Position numbers and translations under genes: made by a program. Below are positions 1 through 6,279 of a stretch of DNA of 33,223 nucleotides, piece after piece. The first letter of the stretch is position 1, and each line of letters starts with the position of its first letter. The notes under the pieces were generated by a model that worked only from the letters and a program-made list of their open reading frames with translations, did not search any database and had not been told where the DNA came from. The stretch lies in assembly GCA_027074805.1 (NCBI GenBank), contig JALTCK010000045.1, positions 1 to 33,223 of the forward strand. The letters run 5' to 3'. This DNA comes from Thermococcus sp. (lineage in GTDB: Archaea; Methanobacteriota_B; Thermococci; Thermococcales; Thermococcaceae).

Positions 1-297
1 CCTGAAGGTCCCGACCTCATCGAGCGAGCGAACGCCATCTATAACCACGAGCGGGTTCGATTTCAAAAGTTCCCTCACCCTCTCAACGGCGAGCTTTGCA
101 ACGGCGTTCTGGCCGAGCTCCTGGCGGAGCCTTATACTGACCTTGGCCACGTTCTCCTTCGTCAGCTCCAGACCCCTCTTAACGGTCTCCTCCCTGACGA
201 GATCACCCATAGAAACGCTTGGAAATCCTCTTCTCTCGAACTCCTTCACGATTTTGCTCTTCCCAGAGCCGGGCATTCCCGTTACGATGACTATCAT
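1..297 (-). CDS. P-loop nucleotide kinase-like ATPase, UPF0200 type (partial)
   Basis: This is the N-terminal 99 codons of a gene on the minus strand; the rest lies before the window. The protein opens MIVIVTGMPGSGKSKIVKEF, so a Walker A (GMPGSGKS) lies at residues 7-14, followed by a nucleotide-kinase-like segment and an IDGVRSLDEVGTF stretch near the cut. This pattern fits the archaeal UPF0200/AAA-ATPase group related to adenylate and dephospho-CoA kinases; the true substrate is not evident. The ATG at 297 is preceded by GGGGTGGGC as ribosome binding site and by a TATA box around 327-336. It is divergent from the membrane-protein gene at 399. Family call good, function uncertain. Confidence 0.8.
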   Translation of the reverse strand, partial: MIVIVTGMPGSGKSKIVKEFERRGFPSVSMGDLVREETVKRGLELTKENVAKVSIRLRQELGQNAVAKLAVERVRELLKSNPLVVIDGVRSLDEVGTFR

Positions 298-326
298 TGT
301 GCCCACCCCGAGTAGGGACCGGGGCT

Positions 327-366
327 CTTAAAAACCTTAGGGTGTTAGGGGGGCAAAATTTTTTAA
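327..366. promoter_or_regulatory. Divergent promoter pair
   Basis: Two TATA-like elements sit back to back. CTTAAAAACC at 327-336 serves the minus-strand ATPase gene, about 30 nt from its ATG. AATTTTTTAA at 357-366 serves the plus-strand membrane protein starting at 399. These are read by eye from the Thermococcales BRE/TATA consensus. Confidence 0.5.
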
Positions 367-398
367 GGTTCGCCTACCAAACTTTGAGGGTGAGAACC

Positions 399-731
399 AT
401 GAACGCCACGTGGTTCGTAATAGGACTCATCGTTACTTTCCTGGTTAACGTGCCCTTCGGATTCTGGAGAACACATGCCAAGAGGACCGGCAACAAAGTC
501 GAGTGGGCATTAGCCGTTCACCTTCCCGTTCCCCTCGTGGTGGTCATGCGATACCTCTCGGGGCTCCGCTGGACTTCGAGCGACGTTCCCTTCATACTCG
601 TCTTCGTCCTGGGTTATTTCCTTGGGCAGAGGACCGGAGGGAAGCTCTACGTCAGGGCACACGAGCGCGGCCTTAACCCCGGCAGGAGCATAGCGGTGCT
701 GTGGAGGAACGTCGAGGGCGAGGCAGTGTAG
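399..731 (+). CDS. Small three-helix membrane protein, unknown function
   Basis: A 110-residue protein beginning MNATWFVIGLIVTFLVNV. The reading frame is open further upstream, but the ATG at 399 is chosen because GGGTGAG ends five nt before it and a TATA box lies at 357-366. Three hydrophobic segments are visible at about residues 4-22, 32-50 and 61-77, with a basic loop (RTHAKRTGNK) after the first and a basic, soluble tail. I do not recognise a named family. It ends one base before the stop of convergent hel308, so the two share their 3' boundary. Confidence 0.7.
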   Translation: MNATWFVIGLIVTFLVNVPFGFWRTHAKRTGNKVEWALAVHLPVPLVVVMRYLSGLRWTSSDVPFILVFVLGYFLGQRTGGKLYVRAHERGLNPGRSIAVLWRNVEGEAV

Positions 732-2912
732 TCACTTGAAGAAATCGTCTAAAGTCCCCCTCTTGCCCTTCTTTTCCATTTTCTGAACACCTTTGACCTC
801 GCCGGGCATCTCGACGCCGAAGTACTTGAAGAGCCCCTCGATGACTTTGCTTCCAATTCCCTCCACCCTCATCAGCTCGCCCACCTTCGCCCTCATTATG
901 TCCTCCTGAGTCCTGAAGCCCGCGTTGTAGAGCGCTCTCGCCCTCTTTCTACCGATGTTCGGCAGTTTAACCAGCTCGAGGAGCTCTTCCCTGACGCCGT
1001 GCTTCAGTCTTAGATGCAGGTCTCTCAGGTAGTTCAGGACTTCTTCCTTCGGCTCGAAGAGCTTGTAGAGCTCTATCAGCGAATACATCAGCCAGTCCGC
1101 GAGCTCGAGGATTCTGTAAAGGTCGCCAGGGTCTATGCCATAGGTTTCGTAAATTCGCGCCTCGGGCACCTCGTTTATCCAGTCAATGAGAACCTTGGCC
1201 GTTTTTATCTGGCTCAGGAAGCTCTGGAAGCGGTACTCCTCGTAGTAGGGGATGTTGGTGTAGAGCTTTTCCTCCATCTCATAGGCGAAGTCCAGGTAGT
1301 CCTCGAGCTCCCTCCTGCGGGCGTTTAGAACCGCCATGTCCGGCGTTGATGCTATCAGCTGGAAGATTCCAAGGGGGTTAGGGTTCCTCTCCAGTGCCGG
1401 AAAGGCGTCCTTGAACTTCTTGGCCGTCATGGGGTCTATGTAAAGGTGGGAGGTTCTCTTTCCAAAGGGCAGGGGGATGAACTCGTCCTCGGTTGAGAGG
1501 TCTATGAACTCGTTCTCGATGAGGAAGTAGACGATCTCCTTGGCCTTCCGCTCTATCGAGGCGGTGTCCTCCCTCTGGTGAAAGTAGAAGGTCTTTTCCA
1601 GGAACTTGAAGAGTTCCGGAAAAGTTCTTATTCCAAAGTTCGTTATGAGCGCGAGCATCTGACTCCTGAAGGCCTGCTCGTTTGCCAGCATTGAGAACAG
1701 CTTCTCGGGCTTCCCGTGAACGTAGCGCTCTATGATCTTCTCCGGGTCCTCCGTTCGGGCAACGATTATGGCTTCGCCGACTTTGTCATACTTCGGCCTT
1801 CCCGCTCTGCCCATCATCTGCTGGATTTCGAGGACCGGGATGTCGGTCCATCCGAAGTTGGAGTAGCGCTTTGTGTCGCGGATTATAACGCGGAAGGCGG
1901 GGAGGTTTATTCCGGCGGAAAGGGTCGGCGTCGCCGTTATCACCTTGACCAGCCCCTCCCGGAAGGCGTCCTCTATCAGCGTCCTCTCGACCCTGCTCAG
2001 ACCCGCGTGGTGGAAGGCGACGCCGCCCTTCAGGGCCCTCTTCAGCTTTTCCGTTGTCGGATTGTCCTCTATCTGGGAAATCAGCTCCTCCAGTTGCCTC
2101 GTCTCGGGCTTGGTGAGGAGCTTTGCTATTTTTGAGGAAAGTGATATCGCTTCCTTCTCCGCTGAACGCCTCGTGTTGACGAAAACCAAAGCCTGCTTGC
2201 CCCTCTTAACGGCATCAATTGCTAAGCTTTCCCAGTTTGCGGGATACTTGTCTACCATCCCGTCCTCCCAGAAGAGCTCGCCGTGGGAGAAGACGCCCTT
2301 TCTAAGCTCAACAGGCCGCCAGTCGCTCACTATTAGCTCCGCGTCAAGCCACTCCGCCAGCTCTTCAGCGTTTCCAACCGTCGCGCTTAACGCTAAAATC
2401 TGCGCTCTCCCGAGGAGGTGGCTGAGTATCATCTCAAGGGTAGCACCTCGGTCGTAGGAGCCGATTAGGTGGACCTCATCCGCGACGACGAGCTTGACGT
2501 CCCTTATCCACCCGGAGCCGTGCCTCAGGAGGGAGTCGAACTTCTCTGCCGTTGCCACTATGATGTCATACCTCCCGAGCCACTCATCCGTTGAGTCGTA
2601 GTCGCCTGTCGTTGCCGCGACCCTTATTCCAAGGCTCTCCCATTCCCTGAACTCGCGGTACTTCTCCTCGGCGAGGGCCTTCAGGGGAACCAAATAGACA
2701 GCTTTGCCGCCCTCCCTCAAAAGCTTGTTAACCATGACTATCTCGCTCACCAGCGTCTTCCCGCTCGCGGTTGGAATGGCCAGGACGAGGTTTTTGCCCT
2801 CCAGAACGCCGCTTTTGAGGGCTTCAGCCTGGGGTGGATAAAGCTCCTCTATGCCCCTCTCGCGGATGATCCTCTTTATTCTCTCGTCCACCGGAAGCTC
2901 ATCGACCTTCAT
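732..2912 (-). CDS. hel308: ATP-dependent DNA helicase Hel308 (Hjm)
   Basis: A 726-residue superfamily 2 helicase that loads on stalled forks and unwinds lagging-strand or forked DNA. Walker A (PTASGKT), the DEVH box, the SAT motif (LSATVGN) and motif VI (QMMGRAGRPK) are all present. The C-terminal part has the helix-hairpin-helix ratchet region (LPNIGRKRARALYNAGF, VEGIGSKVIEGL). The last residues, KRGTLDDFFK, resemble a PCNA-interacting PIP box. Sequence and length match remembered Pyrococcus Hel308. The frame is open from a GTG at 2921, but the ATG at 2912 (MKVDELPVDERI) aligns with the Pyrococcus start. A minus-strand TATA (GCATATAAAACC) lies at 2944-2955. Its 3' end abuts the membrane-protein gene. 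Confidence 0.95.
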   Translation of the reverse strand: MKVDELPVDERIKRIIRERGIEELYPPQAEALKSGVLEGKNLVLAIPTASGKTLVSEIVMVNKLLREGGKAVYLVPLKALAEEKYREFREWESLGIRVAATTGDYDSTDEWLGRYDIIVATAEKFDSLLRHGSGWIRDVKLVVADEVHLIGSYDRGATLEMILSHLLGRAQILALSATVGNAEELAEWLDAELIVSDWRPVELRKGVFSHGELFWEDGMVDKYPANWESLAIDAVKRGKQALVFVNTRRSAEKEAISLSSKIAKLLTKPETRQLEELISQIEDNPTTEKLKRALKGGVAFHHAGLSRVERTLIEDAFREGLVKVITATPTLSAGINLPAFRVIIRDTKRYSNFGWTDIPVLEIQQMMGRAGRPKYDKVGEAIIVARTEDPEKIIERYVHGKPEKLFSMLANEQAFRSQMLALITNFGIRTFPELFKFLEKTFYFHQREDTASIERKAKEIVYFLIENEFIDLSTEDEFIPLPFGKRTSHLYIDPMTAKKFKDAFPALERNPNPLGIFQLIASTPDMAVLNARRRELEDYLDFAYEMEEKLYTNIPYYEEYRFQSFLSQIKTAKVLIDWINEVPEARIYETYGIDPGDLYRILELADWLMYSLIELYKLFEPKEEVLNYLRDLHLRLKHGVREELLELVKLPNIGRKRARALYNAGFRTQEDIMRAKVGELMRVEGIGSKVIEGLFKYFGVEMPGEVKGVQKMEKKGKRGTLDDFFK

Positions 2913-2943
2913 ATCCCTCACATCCCACCCAATTGGGGGCGGC

Positions 2944-2987
2944 GGTTTTATATGCTTATCCCAGGGGGGCTACGAAAAGCTTAAATG
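2944..2987. promoter_or_regulatory. Divergent promoters of hel308 and the Lrp-ligand-domain gene
   Basis: On the minus strand GCATATAAAACC (2944-2955) lies about 32-43 nt before the hel308 ATG. On the plus strand AAAAGCTTAAATG (2975-2987) lies about 50-60 nt before the next gene. A CCCAATTGGG palindrome sits between hel308 and its TATA. Confidence 0.5.
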
Positions 2988-3034
2988 ACATGGAGGGCTA
3001 AATAGGGGTGTAAAGGATTTCAGCGGTGGTGAAC

Positions 3035-3277
3035 ATGGTCAGGTCGTATGTTTTGTTAACTGTTGAGATTGGCAAGGTTGAGAGCGTTATAGAGGCGCTC
3101 AAGCAGATCCCAGGTGTAACAAAGGCCGACGCCGTTACAGGACCCTACGACGCCATAGTCCACATAGAAGCCGGAGACCTCGGGGAACTGACGAGAAAGA
3201 TACTCCACGACATCCACAACATCGACGGAGTTATAGACACCACAACGGCCATAGTCGTTGAAATGGAAGAAGAGTGA
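3035..3277 (+). CDS. Lrp/AsnC ligand-binding (RAM) domain protein, no DNA-binding domain
   Basis: An 80-residue stand-alone RAM/ACT-like domain: MVRSYVLLTVEIGKVESVIE, then PGVTKADAVTGPYDAIVHIE and a second alpha-beta unit ending IDTTTAIVVEMEEE. The beta-alpha-beta-beta-alpha-beta layout and the PGV..A..VTGPYD motif are typical of the effector half of Lrp/AsnC regulators; the helix-turn-helix is absent, so it probably binds amino acids or pairs with full-length Lrp proteins. A GTG at 3026 is in frame, but GGTGGTG directly before the ATG at 3035 (five-nt spacing) favours the shorter start. Its stop lies one base from the stop of convergent srp19. Confidence 0.88.
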   Translation: MVRSYVLLTVEIGKVESVIEALKQIPGVTKADAVTGPYDAIVHIEAGDLGELTRKILHDIHNIDGVIDTTTAIVVEMEEE

Positions 3278-3278
3278 G

Positions 3279-3626
3279 CTACCTCTTTTTCCTCTTAGAC
3301 TTGCGCTTTTTGGATTTGGACTGCTTAGCTCTGGTTTTCCTGATTTCTCGTATCTTCTGGGAGATCAGCCTGAGGCTCTTGGTCTTCCCGTGGGGGCTCT
3401 CTATCCTGGCCATCCCCCTCAACCTGTACCCCTCTTCAAGGGCACTGAGGCGCGGGTTCATCTTCTCATCCTCAATTTCTACCACCTTCATGCCAATGGA
3501 TTCGGCAGCCTCGATTATCTCATGGATCGAGGGTTTCTCCACTGCAAGATCCCTTCTTATGACCCTGCCGTACTTCCGCGGCAATCTTGCGTCAATCTCA
3601 GAGGGCCACACAATGAACTTCCCCAT
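3279..3626 (-). CDS. srp19: Signal recognition particle protein SRP19
   Basis: A 115-residue protein starting MGKFIVWPSEIDARLPRKYG, the standard archaeal SRP19 opening, with the RRDLAVEKPSIHEI segment and a strongly basic Lys/Arg tail. SRP19 binds the tips of helices 6 and 8 of 7S RNA and prepares it for SRP54. The frame is open well upstream, but the ATG at 3626 has GGTGG seven nt before it and matches family length. The promoter lies in the 3627-3682 gap, shared with the divergent DUF257 gene. Convergent with the RAM-domain gene. Confidence 0.93.
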   Translation of the reverse strand: MGKFIVWPSEIDARLPRKYGRVIRRDLAVEKPSIHEIIEAAESIGMKVVEIEDEKMNPRLSALEEGYRLRGMARIESPHGKTKSLRLISQKIREIRKTRAKQSKSKKRKSKRKKR

Positions 3627-3637
3627 TAGACCACCTG

Positions 3638-3670
3638 AAAAGTTTAAAAGAAAGACGTTTAAAAACCCTT
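3638..3670. promoter_or_regulatory. Overlapping divergent TATA boxes
   Basis: AAAAGTTTAAAAG (3638-3650) is placed to start transcription of the DUF257 gene, while the opposite strand of 3655-3670 reads GGGTTTTTAAACG and lies about 30 nt before the srp19 ATG. The two start regions overlap, so the genes may compete for the transcription machinery. Confidence 0.45.
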
Positions 3671-3682
3671 TTGGTGGGCCTG

Positions 3683-4315
3683 ATGGTGATGTCATCACTC
3701 GAGGAATACCTTTTAGGTGAGGTTGAGAGGGGGGAGATAATTCTCGTTGAATATTCTCCGCGGGTTCCCCTTGAGGAGTTTGCATGGGAAATCCTTGCCC
3801 CATCCCTCGCCGAGAGGGGGGAGGTTGTCGTCGTGGACTTCCTTGGTGTCGGAAGCATTCTCTTCAGAAACTACGAGAGAAAGACCCCAGGAAAGGAGTA
3901 TAGAAGACTTCTAGAGCTTATGAAAAAACTGAAAGTCGTCCAAATCGGACCAAGCATTTCTAACTACGGTGAAGTCATAGAGAGCCTCGTTCCAAGCGAG
4001 GATTCCAAGAGCTTCCTTAAAAACTACCATACGCTCATTAACAGGATTGCAAAGCTGCCCAGCAAACCAGACTACATGCTCGTATTTGGCTTCGCTGAGC
4101 ATCTCTACTTTGGGGGAGATGTGGTACTGAAGAACCTTCTAACCGCATTGGCAACGATACCCATAGAGGACTGGATAGTGGTGGCCTTCATCAACTTTGA
4201 GGTTCTAAAACCAGAGCAGGTTGCAATTCTGGAGGGGGTATCTTCGGCGGCCTTCCGCCTAACGAAGGAGGGTATTGAAATCAGGAAGGTGAAGGGACGT
4301 GGAGAAGGGGAGTAA
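3683..4315 (+). CDS. DUF257 family protein, RecA/KaiC-like fold predicted
   Basis: A 210-residue protein of the DUF257 group, largely restricted to Thermococcales. It alternates beta strands and helices: EIILVEYSPRVPLEEFAW, EVVVVDFLGVGSILF, VVQIGPSISNYGEVIE, DYMLVFGFAEHLYF and WIVVAFINFEVL. The order resembles a RecA/KaiC core in which the Walker A has been lost; no GxxGxGK is present. Starts are possible at 3671 (TTG), 3683 and 3689; GGTGG at 3673-3677 best fits the ATG at 3683. Its last 17 bases overlap the GTG start of trmI, so the two are probably translationally coupled. Molecular function unknown. Confidence 0.75.
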   Translation: MVMSSLEEYLLGEVERGEIILVEYSPRVPLEEFAWEILAPSLAERGEVVVVDFLGVGSILFRNYERKTPGKEYRRLLELMKKLKVVQIGPSISNYGEVIESLVPSEDSKSFLKNYHTLINRIAKLPSKPDYMLVFGFAEHLYFGGDVVLKNLLTALATIPIEDWIVVAFINFEVLKPEQVAILEGVSSAAFRLTKEGIEIRKVKGRGEGE

Positions 4316-5057
4316 TGTTCTCTTGATAGACAGAAGAGGAAAGAAGTACCTCGTAACAGTCGAGGAGAGAGAGTTTCATACTGATCTTGGGATAGTGAAC
4401 CTCAGCGAGCTCCTTGAGAAGGAGTATGGGGAAACGATAACCTCTCATAAGGGAGAGGAGTTCAGGATCCTACGTCCTAGCATCAGAGACTACATAGAGA
4501 AAATGAAACGCGGACCCCAGATAGTCCACCCCAAAGACGCTGGGATAATAATAACCTACGCTGGCATATCTCCAGGCGATTTTGTTGTAGAAGCTGGCGT
4601 CGGAAGCGGGGCACTCACAATATACCTCGCTAATGCCGTTGGACCGAATGGACAGGTGGTAAGCTACGAGATCAGGGAAGACTTCGCAAGGATAGCCGAT
4701 AGGAATATCCGCGGGATAGGCTTTGAGGATAGGGTTACAATAAAGCTCAAGGACATCTATGATGGTATAGACGAGAGGAACATTGACCATATCGTTCTAG
4801 ATCTTCCGCAACCAGAAAGAGTTCTACCGCACGCCATAGATGCCCTGAAATCCGGTGGCTTCTTCGTTGCCTACACACCCTGTGCAAACCAGGCCCACAG
4901 GTTTTACAAGGCCCTTGAAGAGTACAAACAGTACTTCTACCGGCCCCAGACCGTTGATGTTCTCGTCATAGAACATGAAATAAAACGGGAGTGCTTCAGA
5001 CCGAAAACCATGAATATACTTCATACTGGTTATATAACCTTCCTTAGGAAGCTGTAG
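4299..5057 (+). CDS. trmI: tRNA (adenine-N1) methyltransferase TrmI (m1A57/m1A58)
   Basis: A 252-residue SAM-dependent methyltransferase. It has the family signature GPQIVHPKDAGIIITYAGISPG, the SAM loop EAGVGSGALT, the acidic strand VVSYEIREDFA and the catalytic-site motif LDLPQPERV. It aligns almost end to end with remembered Pyrococcus abyssi TrmI, which methylates A57 and A58 in the T loop. Cys195 and Cys232 fall where the P. abyssi enzyme has the cysteines of its stabilising intersubunit disulfide. Start is GTG at 4299 inside the end of the DUF257 gene; no better in-frame start is seen. Its 3' end overlaps the convergent membrane-protein gene by 14 bases. Confidence 0.93.
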   Translation: MEKGSNVLLIDRRGKKYLVTVEEREFHTDLGIVNLSELLEKEYGETITSHKGEEFRILRPSIRDYIEKMKRGPQIVHPKDAGIIITYAGISPGDFVVEAGVGSGALTIYLANAVGPNGQVVSYEIREDFARIADRNIRGIGFEDRVTIKLKDIYDGIDERNIDHIVLDLPQPERVLPHAIDALKSGGFFVAYTPCANQAHRFYKALEEYKQYFYRPQTVDVLVIEHEIKRECFRPKTMNILHTGYITFLRKL

Positions 5058-5244
5058 TCCCTTCTCCAGCATTTTCTTCGAAGTTTATGTATGCGAGTGT
5101 CCCAAAGAGTAGAACCCCAATCACAGCCTGTAATATAGGGTTTCCCGGTATACTCACCCACCTCGAAAGCGCGCTATACATCATGGGCCAGAAAAGGAAA
5201 ATCGCCGTTAGGATCACCGACACGGTGTATATAACCTTCTTCAT
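5044..5244 (-). CDS. Small two-helix membrane protein, unknown
   Basis: A 66-residue protein (MKKVIYTVSVILTAIFLFWP...) with hydrophobic segments at about residues 4-22 and 37-54 and an acidic tail ending AGEGTTAS. The frame is open to a GTG at 5253, but GGTGAGG sits just before the ATG at 5244, giving normal spacing. Its 3' end overlaps the end of trmI by 14 bases. Minus-strand AT-rich boxes near 5307-5325 are the likely promoter, which places it next to the SurR-type site at 5323-5339. I recognise no family. Confidence 0.6.
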   Translation of the reverse strand: MKKVIYTVSVILTAIFLFWPMMYSALSRWVSIPGNPILQAVIGVLLFGTLAYINFEENAGEGTTAS

Positions 5245-5322
5245 GCCCCTCACCCTGTATCCCTTTTTTGTGAACGTTTTTTAAGATTTCCTTAGAGACC
5301 TCGAGGATTATTTAAGGCCTTA

Positions 5323-5339
5323 AACCTTTAGTTGACAAC
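5323..5339 (-). promoter_or_regulatory. SurR-type operator, full consensus match
   Basis: On the minus strand this reads GTTGTCAACTAAAGGTT, an exact fit to GTT-n3-AAC-n5-GTT, the site described for SurR, the redox-sensing sulfur-response regulator of Pyrococcus and Thermococcus. It ends four bases before the TATA box of the Nfn operon and also lies upstream of the divergent membrane-protein gene. Pattern match only; binding is inferred. Confidence 0.65.
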
Positions 5340-5342
5340 ATC

Positions 5343-5350
5343 TTTATAAA
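5343..5350 (+). promoter_or_regulatory. TATA box of the Nfn-type operon
   Basis: TTTATAAA lies between two SurR-type sites. It predicts transcription from about 5370, leaving a leader of about 40 nt before the ATG at 5412. Confidence 0.65.
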
Positions 5351-5367
5351 TACCCAATGTTGTAAAC
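5351..5367 (-). promoter_or_regulatory. Second SurR-type operator, one mismatch
   Basis: On the minus strand this reads GTTTACAACATTGGGTA: the core GTT-n3-AAC is intact and the outer GTT is GTA. It starts exactly 28 bp after the first site in the same orientation, and lies immediately downstream of the TATA box, where bound protein would be expected to block initiation. Confidence 0.5.
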
Positions 5368-5411
5368 CCAATTAGATGTTCAAATCTGATCGCATGTGCG
5401 GAGGTGTTCAT

Positions 5412-6278
5412 ATGTACAAGATCCTCGAAAAGAAAGAAATAGCAATGAGAAACGTCTGGTACAAGATCCAAGCTCCCCATGTGGCGGGGAAGGTCAAACC
5501 CGGTCAGTTCGTTATTGTAAGGGCGTTCTCAAACGGTGAAAGAATCCCCCTCACCCCTGTAATGTGGGATGCCGAGGAGGGATGGATCGTTCTCATCACA
5601 TTCATTCGCGGAAAAACCACCATGAAAATGGCAGCAGAACTTAAGGAAGGGGACTACATCCTTAACGTTGCAGGCCCGCTCGGAAACCCGGCGGAAATGA
5701 AAAAGTTTGGCAAGATACTCGCTATTGGTGCCTATACCGGAATTGTAGAAACATTCCCAATAGCCAAGGCTTGGCACGAGATTGGAAACTATGTCACAAC
5801 GCTCCACGTGACTTTTGAACCAATGGTCGTCCTCAAAGAAGAATTAGAGAGAGCCGTTGACAGCCATATAGTCGAAACTGTCCCCATAGACCCCAACCTC
5901 GACTTCCCGACGAACATGAAGAACGTTACAAAGAGGCTCACAGAGACCGTGAGAGAAATGCTGGAAAAGGAAGATTACGATCTCGTCTTCATGGTCGGTC
6001 CAGCAGGTGACCAGAGGGCCGTCTTCAACGTCGTCAAGGAGTTTGGCATTCCGATGAAAGCCGATCTGCACCCAATAATGGTAGACGGAACTGGGATGTG
6101 CGGTTCCTGCCGTGTAACCGTTGGAGGCGAGGTAAAGTTCGCCTGCATAGACGGTCCCGAGTTCGACGCCTACCAGGTTGACTGGGACGTCCTTATAGCG
6201 AGGAGTGGCTACTACACTGACATGGAACAGAGGGCAATGCAAGAATACATGAAAGCCATCCAGGGAGGAGGTGAATGA
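5412..6278 (+). CDS. nfnS: Nfn-type oxidoreductase small subunit (FAD and [2Fe-2S]; NfnII/Xfn-like)
   Basis: A 288-residue FNR-like flavoprotein that pairs with the next gene in a ferredoxin:NADP oxidoreductase. An FAD-binding beta-barrel (KPGQFVIVRAF.NGERIPLTP) is followed by a nucleotide-binding domain and the [2Fe-2S] loop with Asp225, Cys230, Cys233 and Cys245. In bifurcating NfnI the NAD loop is glycine-rich (GGGVG as I recall); here residues 106-113 are GAYTGIVE, and the following strand (TLHVTFEPMVVLK) is also different. That fits the non-bifurcating NfnII/Xfn paralogue (PF1910-1911 type), whose third substrate is unknown. Start chosen at the ATG with GGAGGTG five nt upstream; the longer frame from 5376 would begin inside the leader. 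One base separates it from nfnL. Confidence 0.85.
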   Translation: MYKILEKKEIAMRNVWYKIQAPHVAGKVKPGQFVIVRAFSNGERIPLTPVMWDAEEGWIVLITFIRGKTTMKMAAELKEGDYILNVAGPLGNPAEMKKFGKILAIGAYTGIVETFPIAKAWHEIGNYVTTLHVTFEPMVVLKEELERAVDSHIVETVPIDPNLDFPTNMKNVTKRLTETVREMLEKEDYDLVFMVGPAGDQRAVFNVVKEFGIPMKADLHPIMVDGTGMCGSCRVTVGGEVKFACIDGPEFDAYQVDWDVLIARSGYYTDMEQRAMQEYMKAIQGGGE

Positions 6279-6279
6279 A

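Noticed and set aside
297..398. Extension of the membrane-protein frame upstream of 399
   Set aside because: It would overlap the start of the divergent ATPase gene and both promoters, and the ATG at 399 has a proper ribosome binding site.
1873..2457. 194-codon open frame on the plus strand inside hel308
   Set aside because: It is antisense to clear helicase motifs, is rich in Ser and Leu as expected from a shadow frame, and has no promoter or ribosome binding site.
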